Below, in pieces: positions 1 to 6,404 of a DNA stretch of 10,724 nt. Made by a program: the position numbers and the translations under genes. The stretch is taken from NCBI GenBank assembly GCA_036276235.1, contig DATBDZ010000201.1:1-10724 (forward strand), in the 5' to 3' direction. The first letter of the stretch is position 1. Every line of letters starts with the position of its first letter. This DNA comes from JANWHF01 sp036276235 (GTDB taxonomy: Bacteria > Planctomycetota > Phycisphaerae > Tepidisphaerales > Tepidisphaeraceae). The notes under the pieces were generated by a model. It saw only the letters and a list, made by a program, of their open reading frames with translations, was not told the DNA's origin and made no database searches.

Positions 1-715
1 TGATGAGGATTGGCGGGTTGTCCTTGCTTACATAATGAATGGGGCTGACGGCATCGCCCTTTGCCTTGTCTTCACCGAGGCCGCCGCCGATGAGCTGCGA
101 ATAGGGGTCGCCGTGATTGAAGTTGAAGATGTTCTTCACATCCTTGTCGGCGGCGGCCTGCACGATGACGGCGTTGAAATCCGTCGGCCCAAAAAAATCG
201 CAAACCGCCTGCACGCGATCGGATTGGTCTTCGTTGCCGCCGATCGGCGGGAAGGCTTTTTTGCCACCGGCGGTTCCGAGCAGCGCGACGAGATGCCCGC
301 CGGCCGAAGCGCCCCAGACGCCGATGTGATTGGGATCGATGTTGTATTTCTTGCTGTTGGCGCGGAGCCAGCGGATCGCCGCCTGACAGTCCTGAATCTG
401 CGCGGGAAAGATCGCCTTCTGGCTGAAGCGATATTCAATGCTGGCGGCGATATACCCGCGGCCAACCATTCCCTTCGCCGGGCAATCCGCCTTGCTGCCC
501 GCACTCCAACCGCCGCCGTGGATCCAGACGATCAGCGGGAGCGGTTTGTCGCTGGAGTTGGCGGGGAGATAAAGGTCCAGCGTTTGCGCGGGATCGCCGT
601 TGGGGATGTAAGCGATGTCGCGCTCGACCTTGGTGGTGGGGGAGGACTGGCCTGCAAGTAATGCTGGGCAGCAGATCAGCAGACAGATTAGAGCCGAGAT
701 GGGTGATCGTTTCAT
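1..715 (-). CDS. Secreted alpha/beta hydrolase (BD-FAE/carboxylesterase-like), 3' partial
   Basis: Read on the minus strand from ATG at 713-715, the frame stays open for 238 codons to the window edge, so the C-terminus is missing. A GAGGA Shine-Dalgarno sits 5 bases before the ATG. Residues 1-22 form a signal peptide (MKRS, then a Leu/Ile/Cys-rich core ending ALLAG), so the enzyme should be exported. The hydrolase core is clear: TLDLYLP at 45-51, oxyanion-hole motif HGGGW at 66-70, and nucleophile elbow GASAGGH at 135-141 with Ser137 as the expected catalytic serine; DFFGPTDF follows at 173-180. The order matches the BD-FAE / alpha/beta hydrolase-3 families, which cleave ester bonds, for example acetyl or feruloyl groups on plant polysaccharide. 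The catalytic Asp and His would lie beyond the visible end. The actual substrate cannot be read from the sequence. The family call is secure. Confidence 0.93.
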   Translation of the reverse strand, partial: MKRSPISALICLLICCPALLAGQSSPTTKVERDIAYIPNGDPAQTLDLYLPANSSDKPLPLIVWIHGGGWSAGSKADCPAKGMVGRGYIAASIEYRFSQKAIFPAQIQDCQAAIRWLRANSKKYNIDPNHIGVWGASAGGHLVALLGTAGGKKAFPPIGGNEDQSDRVQAVCDFFGPTDFNAVIVQAAADKDVKNIFNFNHGDPYSQLIGGGLGEDKAKGDAVSPIHYVSKDNPPILI

Positions 716-1054
716 GGGTTTCCTCGACCGTGATTACTCTCGAGCGCGCGGCATATTGCACGACAGATCGTCAAGCGCGGAGCCGCGCAGATCAGATATT
801 CGCTGTCTGAAAACTATGAGGTGGTCGAGAATTTAAATAGAACTGGTTTAGCCGCCTTGCTTGCAAGGCGCGTCAAGCGACGTGCTTGGAAACGGAGAAT
901 CGAGCGGTGATCGACGTCAACCGGACACGCCTTGCGACTCGACTGAGCTCGTCGAAGTCAAGCAAGGCGGCTAAACCAGTGAAACGAAAATAACCTGCGC
1001 AGTTGCGCCGCTCGCGTACAGGCGCGACGGCGCGACTGCCCCGGCAGCTGTCGT
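716..1054. other. Intergenic region between esterase and histone-like genes
   Basis: This stretch contains the inverted-repeat element at 842-980 and otherwise no supported gene. On the esterase side, GCGCGG (775-780) and CCGCGC (783-788) form a GC-rich palindrome with only 2 bases between the arms, so it is a weak hairpin at best. The esterase promoter must lie in 716-841, but I could not pick a well-spaced -35/-10 pair. Positions 981-1054 show nothing recognisable. Confidence 0.6.
842..980. repeat. MITE-like element with 22-bp perfect terminal inverted repeats
   Basis: The left arm (842-863, begins ACTGGTTTAGCCGCC) is the exact reverse complement of the right arm (959-980, ends GGCGGCTAAACCAGT). 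A 95-bp centre separates them. A nested inverted pair, GCAAGGCG (863-870) and CGCCTTGC (928-935), extends the fold, and the left arm can alternatively form its own hairpin (854-860 with 863-869). The dinucleotide GA occurs on both outer sides (840-841, 981-982), which could be a target duplication but is too short to prove it. The centre encodes nothing convincing. It lies 75 bp past the stop of the histone-like gene, so it could also fold in that transcript and act as a 3' stabiliser or terminator. The inverted repeat is seen directly; mobility is inferred. Confidence 0.75.
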
Positions 1055-1552
1055 TCAAAGCTCTGACGATCCACCGTCGCTATGTCCACCGGAATGCGAA
1101 TGGCTTGACGAACCTGAATGCCCATGCCCTTGGGAATGGTCGGATGAATCGGCGGACGTGACGGCTTCCACCGCGCCGGCGACGACGCCCGCCGTGGTGG
1201 CGACGACCGCGGTCATCGTCTCGGCGGCATTGGCCACCTGCTGGCCGGCGGATTGCGCGACTTCCCTCACGCGCTTCATCGCTCGCCGCGCCGCGGGGGC
1301 GGCGGCCTTGGCGCGCTTGCGCATCGTTTTGGCCATGTTCCTGGCCGCGGCTTTCGCCTTGGTCATATTCGTTTGCGCGCGGGAAACCGCCTTGTTCGCC
1401 GACCGCCGCATCGTCCTGGTCTTGGCGGCGATCTTTCCACCCGCCTTCTTGATCGCCTTAGTCGTCTTTGATTTGGCGTTGGCACGGCCCATTGCCTTGC
1501 CGGCCTTGCCGCCTTTTTTCTTACTTCCCTTCGCGCCGCCTTTCTTTGCCAT
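1055..1552 (-). CDS. Histone H1-like Lys/Ala-rich protein with hydrophobic stretch and His/Ser/Gly tail
   Basis: This 165-residue protein starts at ATG 1550-1552 behind an AAAGGA ribosome site. Residues 1-95 are dominated by Lys, Arg, Ala and Gly (MAKKGGAKGSKKKGGKAGKA at the start), the composition of bacterial histone H1-like DNA-binding proteins, which compact or coat DNA through unstructured basic tails. Residues 112-131 (TMTAVVATTAGVVAGAVEAV) are almost wholly uncharged and hydrophobic. Residues 132-165 switch to Ser/Gly/His/Asp with six histidines (139, 143, 145, 151, 153, 157). The two C-terminal parts are not typical of H1-like proteins and may be a short membrane or assembly segment and a metal-binding or disordered tail. 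Low-complexity sequence makes homology weak evidence; DNA binding is inferred from composition. The opposite-strand reading frame here is a shadow. Confidence 0.72.
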   Translation of the reverse strand: MAKKGGAKGSKKKGGKAGKAMGRANAKSKTTKAIKKAGGKIAAKTRTMRRSANKAVSRAQTNMTKAKAAARNMAKTMRKRAKAAAPAARRAMKRVREVAQSAGQQVANAAETMTAVVATTAGVVAGAVEAVTSADSSDHSQGHGHSGSSSHSHSGGHSDGGSSEL

Positions 1553-1650
1553 GGGATCCTTTCGTGTTTGGTTTTGCAGGTTTTACCTGATCTGTAGCAC
1601 AAATGTAGAAAAAACCGGGAAAATTCAACAGATTGATTATCGACGAACGT

Positions 1651-1673
1651 GGCACGGGTGGCTCGCCCGTGGT
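1651..1673 (+). repeat. Hairpin repeat unit A (CACGGG...CCCGTG), inverted copy of 1763-1786
   Basis: CACGGG (1653-1658) pairs with CCCGTG (1666-1671) around a 7-base loop. The unit begins GGCACGGG and ends CCCGTGGT. A second hairpin at 1763-1786 reads, on the opposite strand, as nearly the same sequence (GGCACGGG...CCCGTGGC). The two form an inverted doublet of the REPIN/BIME kind. Confidence 0.55.
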
Positions 1674-1729
1674 TTTCGCAGGCGTTCCATCGCCGATCGT
1701 CCATCAGTCTGCCCCAGTTCATTTTGCGC

Positions 1730-1758
1730 TTGCCTTTGTATTAATGTATTAATACAAT
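1730..1758 (+). promoter_or_regulatory. Sigma-70-like promoter for the 1866 gene
   Basis: TTGCCT (1730-1735) and TACAAT (1753-1758) are separated by exactly 17 bp, a good match to the vegetative promoter consensus in an otherwise GC-rich region. It points rightward, giving a start near 1765 and a leader of about 100 bases before the ATG at 1866. Prediction by eye only. Confidence 0.5.
1736..1757. promoter_or_regulatory. Operator-like perfect palindrome inside the promoter
   Basis: TTGTATTAAT (1736-1745) and ATTAATACAA (1748-1757) are perfect reverse complements around a central GT. The site also contains GTATTAAT twice in tandem (1738-1745, 1746-1753). It fills the -35/-10 spacer and covers five of six -10 bases, the classic position for a repressor that blocks RNA polymerase. 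The half-site has no G/C clamp and no following T-run, so it is not a terminator. No regulator gene is in the window, so the binding protein is unknown. Confidence 0.55.
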
Positions 1759-1762
1759 AAAA

Positions 1763-1786
1763 GCCACGGGCCGGCCGCCCCGTGCC
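1763..1786 (-). repeat. Hairpin repeat unit B, inverted partner of 1651-1673
   Basis: CACGGG (1765-1770) pairs with CCCGTG (1779-1784) around an 8-base loop (CCGGCCGC). It lies just downstream of the predicted -10 box, so it would sit near the 5' end of the transcript for the 1866 gene. There it could act as a leader hairpin as well as a repeat. Confidence 0.55.
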
Positions 1787-1865
1787 ATGTGATGCCCGGT
1801 TTCTTCAATCGACTTTGAAGCAAGCTTCGGGTATCACGACCGACTACCCATTCGGGAGCTTTCCT

Positions 1866-4049
1866 ATGCGTCTTCGCACTCACTTGATTGGCGTCTTTGC
1901 TCTGTTTGCCACTGTCTTCCTGTCTCGGGCGGCCGATGCCCAGGTTTTGGCCGACAAGGTGCCGGCGGATTCGGTCATCTATGTCGGTTGGATCGGCAGC
2001 CAATCGATGGGGCCGGCGTTTGCCGCCTCCAACTTCAAGGCGTTTCTCGATCAATCGCAGGTGCCGGATTTCATCGAGCGCTTCATCCCGCAGGTGCTGG
2101 ATCGCCTCGCCAAGGAACAGCCGGGGGCCAAGGAACCGCTCGCTATGTTCCGTGCCATCGGCGGCCCGATGTGGCGGCATCCATCGGCCTTCTTTATCGC
2201 CAACATCGATACCGCCAACCCAGACCTGCCGGTGCCGCATCTGGGCATTCTCTGCGATGCCGGCAATGAGGCCGAGCAGCTTCATCAGCAACTACAGGAC
2301 ATCGTTCGCCAGGCGGCGGGCGCGCCGTTCCCGATTCGCCTCGTGCGTGTCGGCGATCTGGTGGCCGTCACCGTCGGCTACGAGCGCGGCGAAGATGCCA
2401 TCGGCGCCGGCAAAGGCCTGTTGAATAACGCCGACTTCTCGGCGGCGCTCGATAAGGTTTCCAAGAATGGAGTGATCACCGGCTATGTCAACGTCGAGAA
2501 AGCCCTCGCCAATGCCGATGAGCTTTTGCGCAAACAACTCAAGGGCGACGATCTGCAGAATTGGAACAAGGCCAAGGACGTGCTGGGCCTTGATGGAATC
2601 AAGCGGCTGATCTGGAGCCACGGATTTGCCGGCAAGGATTGGGAAACCAGCGTGTGGCTGAATGTCCCTTCGCCGCGCAAGGGGCTGCTGCCGCAGATGA
2701 TCATCGGCCAGCCGCTCTCCAATGACATCTTCGCCGTCATCCCGCAGAACGCGACGATGGCGGGGGCCGGATCGTTCAACCTCGCGGGGCTGGTCAGCGG
2801 GGTTCGCGGCGCGATCGAGCAAGTTGAGCCGTCGGCGAAGAAGGACATCGATGAGATGTTCCAGCAGATCTCGCAGACAGTCGGCGTCGATGTCGAAAAA
2901 GATTTTCTGGGCTCGCTGGGAAATGAATGGGCGTATTACGTCGATCCATCGGTCATCGGGCGCGGCATGCTTGGGACGACGGTGGTCAATCACCTGAAAA
3001 ACGCCGACACATTTGAGCAATCTCTCTCCAAGCTCGAACAATTCGCCAACCAGATGCTGGCGGAGCAACTGAAGCAGGAGGGCGCGACCGTCGCCTTCCG
3101 CCAAACGAGCATCGGCGGTATTCCGGTGCATTATCTGGCGATCCCGATTGTGACGCCGTCGTGGGTGATCAAAGACGGGAACCTGTATCTGGCGCTCTAT
3201 CCGCAAGTAGCCGCGGCGGCGGCACAGCATGTAAACAGCAAGGGAAAATCGATTCTGGATAATCAGTCGTTTGTGGCCCTGCGCTCGCGATTGGGTGGTG
3301 GCACTGCGCCCGGCTCGATGTCATTTATCGATCTGCCCAAGGTGATGCCGGATAGCTATGCGGTATGGGTGGCGATCGCGCGGCTGGATGGGTTTGGCGA
3401 CGTCTTTGGCATTCCCTCGCCGCCGGCTCTGCTTCCGCCGCTCAATAAGTTGATGCCGATCCTGTCGCCCGCCGGCGTGGTGACCTGGACGGATGCCGAG
3501 GGCGCGCATCTTCATGCGTTGTCGCCTTTCCCCGCGAGCGAGATGCTGGCGACCGATCCGATGGCGATGTCCGTCCCGCAGCAGGCGATGATGGTCAGCA
3601 TTCTGCTGCCCGCCCTCAACCGGGCGCGCGAGCAGGCCAATCGTGTTAAGAGCGCCAGCAATCTGCGGCAAATCGGCCTGGGTGCCATCATGTATGCCAA
3701 TGCCCAGCCCAATGAAGCTCTTCCGCCCGATCTGGGCACGATGATGAAGGAGCAGGATCTGACAGTGGAACTTTTCAGCAACCCCCGCCGCAACGACAGC
3801 GTTCCCGCCAACATTGCGGCGGGCACGCGCGAGCAGCAGAAGGCCTGGGCGACAAATGAAGGAGACTATCTCTGGTTTGGGGCGGGGAAGAAGAACAACT
3901 TGCCGTCCAACGCCGTGCTGGCGGCGGAAAAGCCCGATGGACTGACGGATGGCCTGAACATCCTCTTCGGCGACGGCCACGTCGAGTTCGTCATCATGCC
4001 GCGCGCAATGGAGATGATCGAAGCCGCCAAAACCGGCGGTAAGCCGTAG
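1866..4049 (+). CDS. Large exported protein (DUF3352-like) with C-terminal pseudopilin-like segment
   Basis: I place the start at ATG 1866 (727 residues), not at the in-frame TG-type codon at 1782. Here GGGAG lies 7 bases upstream and the protein opens with a clean signal peptide (MRLRTHLIGVFALFATVFLS..ADA, cleavage near residue 25). Residues 26 to about 560 form a periplasmic region opening with a VPADSVIYVGW motif and containing LGNEWAYYVDP near 350; this resembles DUF3352-type proteins, though I hold that loosely. From about 574 the sequence becomes pseudopilin-like: MVSILLPALNRAREQAN, then SASNLRQIGLGAIMYAN, ending with FGDGHVEF (701-708), the C-terminal signature of planctomycete H-X9-DG/DUF1559-type proteins. 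The usual prepilin cleavage site and the first half of the helix are missing, so this is a fused pilin-like module, not a true pilin. Role unknown. Transcription probably starts near 1765 under the palindrome-bearing promoter. Confidence 0.85.
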   Translation: MRLRTHLIGVFALFATVFLSRAADAQVLADKVPADSVIYVGWIGSQSMGPAFAASNFKAFLDQSQVPDFIERFIPQVLDRLAKEQPGAKEPLAMFRAIGGPMWRHPSAFFIANIDTANPDLPVPHLGILCDAGNEAEQLHQQLQDIVRQAAGAPFPIRLVRVGDLVAVTVGYERGEDAIGAGKGLLNNADFSAALDKVSKNGVITGYVNVEKALANADELLRKQLKGDDLQNWNKAKDVLGLDGIKRLIWSHGFAGKDWETSVWLNVPSPRKGLLPQMIIGQPLSNDIFAVIPQNATMAGAGSFNLAGLVSGVRGAIEQVEPSAKKDIDEMFQQISQTVGVDVEKDFLGSLGNEWAYYVDPSVIGRGMLGTTVVNHLKNADTFEQSLSKLEQFANQMLAEQLKQEGATVAFRQTSIGGIPVHYLAIPIVTPSWVIKDGNLYLALYPQVAAAAAQHVNSKGKSILDNQSFVALRSRLGGGTAPGSMSFIDLPKVMPDSYAVWVAIARLDGFGDVFGIPSPPALLPPLNKLMPILSPAGVVTWTDAEGAHLHALSPFPASEMLATDPMAMSVPQQAMMVSILLPALNRAREQANRVKSASNLRQIGLGAIMYANAQPNEALPPDLGTMMKEQDLTVELFSNPRRNDSVPANIAAGTREQQKAWATNEGDYLWFGAGKKNNLPSNAVLAAEKPDGLTDGLNILFGDGHVEFVIMPRAMEMIEAAKTGGKP

Positions 4050-4090
4050 GTTGTTTTGGTGGGGCAGACATTCTTCAGCTTTAGGCGTGA

Positions 4091-4267
4091 TGCAACAATG
4101 CCTATCTGCTATTCAAGGAAAAGCAGGTGGGCTCGCTGGAGGCGGGGAAGTTCGCGGATTTGAACGTCGTCGATCGCGATCTGCTGACATGCCCGCCGGA
4201 GCAGATTGCCGACACGAAAGTGTTGCAGACGTATTTGGGCGCGAAGAAAGTATTCGAGCGATCGTGA
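4091..4267 (+). pseudogene. C-terminal remnant of a YtcJ-like amidohydrolase (amidohydrolase family 3)
   Basis: Frame 2 here reads NNAYLLFKEKQVGSLEAGKF, then ADLNVVDRDLLTCPPEQIAD, then TKVLQTYLGAKKVFERS and a TGA at 4265-4267. This is the characteristic end of metal-dependent amidohydrolases of the YtcJ type, where GSLE.GK.ADLVVLDRDLLTCP...I.DTKVL.TY.GGK.V(F/Y)E closes the composite beta domain. Just upstream is an in-frame TGA (4088-4090), and the roughly 500 residues that should precede it, including the metal-binding barrel, are absent: positions 4050-4090 adjoin the previous gene directly. No start codon with a ribosome site fits. The piece is therefore a decayed fragment left by a deletion or rearrangement. 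The similarity was recognised by eye and is strong. Confidence 0.82.
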
Positions 4268-4294
4268 AGCGCAGCGCTGAAAGCGCCGCGCGAA

Positions 4295-4705
4295 TCATGT
4301 TCCCCATTTGAATGTCGCTGGCTTCTCCATGTTCGGATCGAGGCTTTTGTAAACCGGGCAGGTCAGTGCGGCATTGCGGAGCTTGGCCTGCTGCTCTTCG
4401 GTGGTTGCAACGGGGACGACGATCTCGGCCGTGAGTTTGCCGATGCGACGAACCGGATCGGCCACCATTTCCTTGATGATCTTTATGCTCGTGCCGGTGA
4501 TATCCAGGTTCATGCGCTGGGCGTGAATACCCATCGTTGTCAGCATGCAGGTGCCCAACGCCGTCGCGACCAGATCGGTCGGGGAAAAAGATTTGCCTTC
4601 GCCCATGTTGTCCTTGGGAGCGTCGGTGATCAGCTCCGTGCCCGACGGCCCGTGCGTCGCATGGCAACGAAGGCGGCCCTGGTAGGCGGTTTGAATTTCA
4701 ACCAT
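4295..4705 (-). CDS. OsmC/Ohr-family protein (YhfA-like)
   Basis: The protein is 136 residues, the usual length for the family, and starts at ATG 4703-4705 behind a strong AGGAGG site four bases away. The OsmC signature SPTDLVATALGTCMLTTMG spans 41-59 with Cys53, and the second conserved cysteine is Cys116 in ALTCPVYKSL. These two cysteines form the peroxidase couple in OsmC/Ohr enzymes, which reduce organic hydroperoxides. The IHAQRMNLDITG stretch after Cys53 and the short C-terminus place it nearer the general OsmC/YhfA group than Ohr, so a hydroperoxidase role is likely but not certain. It is cytoplasmic with no signal peptide. It stands alone: the MFS gene upstream is separated by a 277-bp repeat-bearing spacer, and the amidohydrolase remnant is convergent downstream. 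Confidence 0.93.
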   Translation of the reverse strand: MVEIQTAYQGRLRCHATHGPSGTELITDAPKDNMGEGKSFSPTDLVATALGTCMLTTMGIHAQRMNLDITGTSIKIIKEMVADPVRRIGKLTAEIVVPVATTEEQQAKLRNAALTCPVYKSLDPNMEKPATFKWGT

Positions 4706-4740
4706 TTGACCTCCTGAACATTTCGTGATTGGCTGACGGC

Positions 4741-4771
4741 GTCATGCTGAGGTACTCCGAAGCACCTGGCC
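4741..4771 (+). repeat. Possible dispersed intergenic repeat (GTCATGCTGAGGTACTCCGA...)
   Basis: The string beginning GTCATGCTGAGGTACTCCGA and continuing AGCACCTGG resembles a dispersed intergenic repeat I associate with GC-rich soil and aquatic bacteria. TGCT and AGCA within it can pair. Only one copy is in this window, so its repeat status rests on memory and not on the sequence. Confidence 0.3.
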
Positions 4772-4814
4772 CGTTCGCGCTGTGGATCCCGATATCGAGG
4801 GGTCGCGCTCAGAA

Positions 4815-4940
4815 CCCTCTCCCCTGTACTCAGGGGAGAGGGCAGGGTGAGGGGACGGCGTGTCGCGATATGGCGCCGTTCGCAAGTTGACGATTAAGTC
4901 CCCTCACCCCAGCCCTCTCCCCTGAGTACAGGGGAGAGGG
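4815..4940. repeat. Double-hairpin inverted repeat (CCCTCTCCCCTG family)
   Basis: Two near-identical 28-base hairpins face each other. The first pairs 4815-4826 (CCCTCTCCCCTG) with 4831-4842 around TACT; the second pairs 4913-4924 with 4929-4940 around AGTA. Each is the reverse complement of the other. The inverted match continues through a GGGTGAGGGGAC-type inner segment (about 4844-4856 against 4899-4911) with one mismatch or indel, giving arms of about 42 bases and a 42-base centre. This is MITE/REP-like non-coding DNA; related CCCTCTCCCC repeats are widespread in bacteria. It lies between the MFS stop (4983) and the OsmC start (4705), both on the minus strand, and could terminate MFS transcription by folding, although it lacks a T-run. 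Confidence 0.85.
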
Positions 4941-4982
4941 AGAAGGCGATTTGTCCTCCATCGCGCGAGAGGCGTTCGTAGC

Positions 4983-6326
4983 TCATCTCGCATTTCCAAT
5001 GACATCAAATCCGCGCTCGCCCAATCGTGTCGGGGCAAGCGCGGTGTCGCGCTCGAGGTATCGGCAGCCCCAGAGCCAGAAGACGCCCGCCGCGGCCATC
5101 ATGGCGGCTACCACGCCGAAGGCCTGGTTCCAGCTTGTGTGGCCGATCCATCCGAGCAGCGGCGGCGAAATTGCGTCGCCCAGCGCGTGGATCACCAGAA
5201 TGTTCAATGCGAACGCGGTTGCGCGAACGGATGGATGCGTGACGTTCGCCAGCACCGTGTTGGAAGGGCCGGTGTTGAAGAAGAGGAAAAACTCGGCGAT
5301 GAAGAGAAAAGTCCAGAGCCATATCCCCTGCGAATGGATCATGAGCAGCAGGAATGGGCAGGCGATGAGAATGCCAATGCCGGAAACGAGGAAATAGGAG
5401 CTGGGAATCCAGCGGCGGACGTAGTCGCCCACGAGGCCGCCCAGCAGCGTTGAGGAAAGTCCGGAGACGACGGTGATGCCGCCGAAGATCAGGCCCACCG
5501 TTCCTTTTTCGCCCACGTGGCGCACATCAACCAGATAGCGCGGCATCCAGTAGGAGATGCCGCCGATCGCGAAAGTCATCGCGGCCATTCCGGCGCAGTC
5601 GAGCAGGTACGAGGGAATGCGCAGGAGCACGAGGTAATCACCCATCTTTGCGGTGACCTTTGGCGCGCCGTGGCCGGCGGTGCCCGGCACGTCGGCCTGA
5701 CCGCGCGGCGGATCGCGCATGAACAGGGCGACGATCCCCAAAACGATTCCCGGCGCGACGACCGCGTAAAACGCGCGCGACCAGTGAAAGTGCTGCGCGA
5801 TGACCATGCCGATGCCGTAACCCAGCGCGCTACCGACCGGGATCGCCATGTAGAACCAGGCGAGCACGGCACCGCGGCGCTCGACGGGATAGAAATCTGA
5901 GATGAGCGTCGGAGCGGCGGGCCCATAGCCGGCTTCGCCGACGCCGACCAGCGCGCGGGTCGCCATCAACAGTCCGAATCCGCCGAACAGCGCCGCCAGC
6001 CCGGAGCCGCCGGTGGCGACGCTCCAGAGCAGCACGCTGGCGCCCACGATGATCCAGCGGCTGGTCCGATCGGCGAGCCATCCGAAGATCGGCGCGGCGA
6101 TCATGTAGGTCACCATGAACGCCGTCGCCAGCATCCCCATCCAGAACTCGGCGTCGCGCGGATGGGTTGGAAAGAATTCCTTTTGAATGTCGGATTCAAC
6201 CGCGGCAAGGACCTGGCGATCGATGTAGTTGAACAGGTTGATCAGCAGCAAAAGGATCAACGCCGACCGCGCGCCCTTGAGCGGGGGGGAAACTACAGCT
6301 TGGGTCGTTGAGGAATTTTGTTCCAT
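4983..6326 (-). CDS. Spinster-like MFS transporter
   Basis: This 447-residue protein has about twelve hydrophobic helices, the normal size for the major facilitator superfamily. NYIDRQ at 33-38 in the first helix, the motif-A loop GWLADRTSR at 82-90, and GVGEAGYGPAAPTLISDFYP at 128-147 are hallmarks of the spinster (Spns)-related branch, which includes eukaryotic lysolipid/sphingolipid exporters and many uncharacterised bacterial carriers. Transport is presumably driven by the proton gradient across the inner membrane; the substrate cannot be inferred. The ATG at 6324-6326 is the only sensible start, but its ribosome site is poor (AAGCGAG, partly inside a GACTC/GAGTC hairpin at 6335-6349), so translation may be weak or coupled. 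The gene lies 78 bp behind the TPR gene on the same strand and may share its transcript. Confidence 0.92.
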   Translation of the reverse strand: MEQNSSTTQAVVSPPLKGARSALILLLLINLFNYIDRQVLAAVESDIQKEFFPTHPRDAEFWMGMLATAFMVTYMIAAPIFGWLADRTSRWIIVGASVLLWSVATGGSGLAALFGGFGLLMATRALVGVGEAGYGPAAPTLISDFYPVERRGAVLAWFYMAIPVGSALGYGIGMVIAQHFHWSRAFYAVVAPGIVLGIVALFMRDPPRGQADVPGTAGHGAPKVTAKMGDYLVLLRIPSYLLDCAGMAAMTFAIGGISYWMPRYLVDVRHVGEKGTVGLIFGGITVVSGLSSTLLGGLVGDYVRRWIPSSYFLVSGIGILIACPFLLLMIHSQGIWLWTFLFIAEFFLFFNTGPSNTVLANVTHPSVRATAFALNILVIHALGDAISPPLLGWIGHTSWNQAFGVVAAMMAAAGVFWLWGCRYLERDTALAPTRLGERGFDVIGNAR

Positions 6327-6368
6327 GTGACGAAGACTCGCTTTGAGTCATCGCCAGTTGAATCGACC

Positions 6369-6386
6369 GCTTGCTCGATGGCAAGC
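6369..6386 (-). terminator. Weak hairpin between TPR and MFS genes
   Basis: GCTTGC (6369-6374) and GCAAGC (6381-6386) form a 6-bp stem with a 6-base loop, 18 bases past the TPR stop. No T-run follows on the minus strand, so it is a poor intrinsic terminator. It may only attenuate read-through into the MFS gene. Confidence 0.25.
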
Positions 6387-6404
6387 TTCCGGGGATTACT
6401 CGCT

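Noticed and set aside
35..661. Long plus-strand open frame opposite the esterase
   Set aside because: Shadow frame: the minus strand encodes a full esterase with signal peptide, HGGGW and GASAGGH motifs and a good ribosome site.
775..788. GCGCGG-AG-CCGCGC palindrome as a terminator
   Set aside because: The 2-base loop is too tight and there is no T-run on either strand.
873..1058. 61-codon minus-strand frame across the inverted-repeat element
   Set aside because: It lies mostly within the repeat, shows no family resemblance, and overlaps the stop of the histone-like gene without a convincing ribosome site.
1158..1760. 200-codon plus-strand frame opposite the histone-like gene
   Set aside because: It reads hydrophobic Ala/Leu/Phe runs that are just the complement of Lys/Ala codons, and it runs through the promoter and palindrome.
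2292..3230. 312-codon minus-strand frame within the large secreted protein gene
   Set aside because: Arg/Asp-rich composition is typical of antisense frames in GC-rich genes; the plus strand has a signal peptide and domain structure.
4053..4110. Imperfect GGCAGACATT ... AATGCCTATCTGC inverted pair
   Set aside because: Pairing is broken by mismatches and part of it belongs to the amidohydrolase remnant.
4051..4311. 86-codon plus-strand frame after the pilin-fusion gene
   Set aside because: Wrong frame: the amidohydrolase remnant is in another frame of the same stretch, and this frame has no recognisable content.
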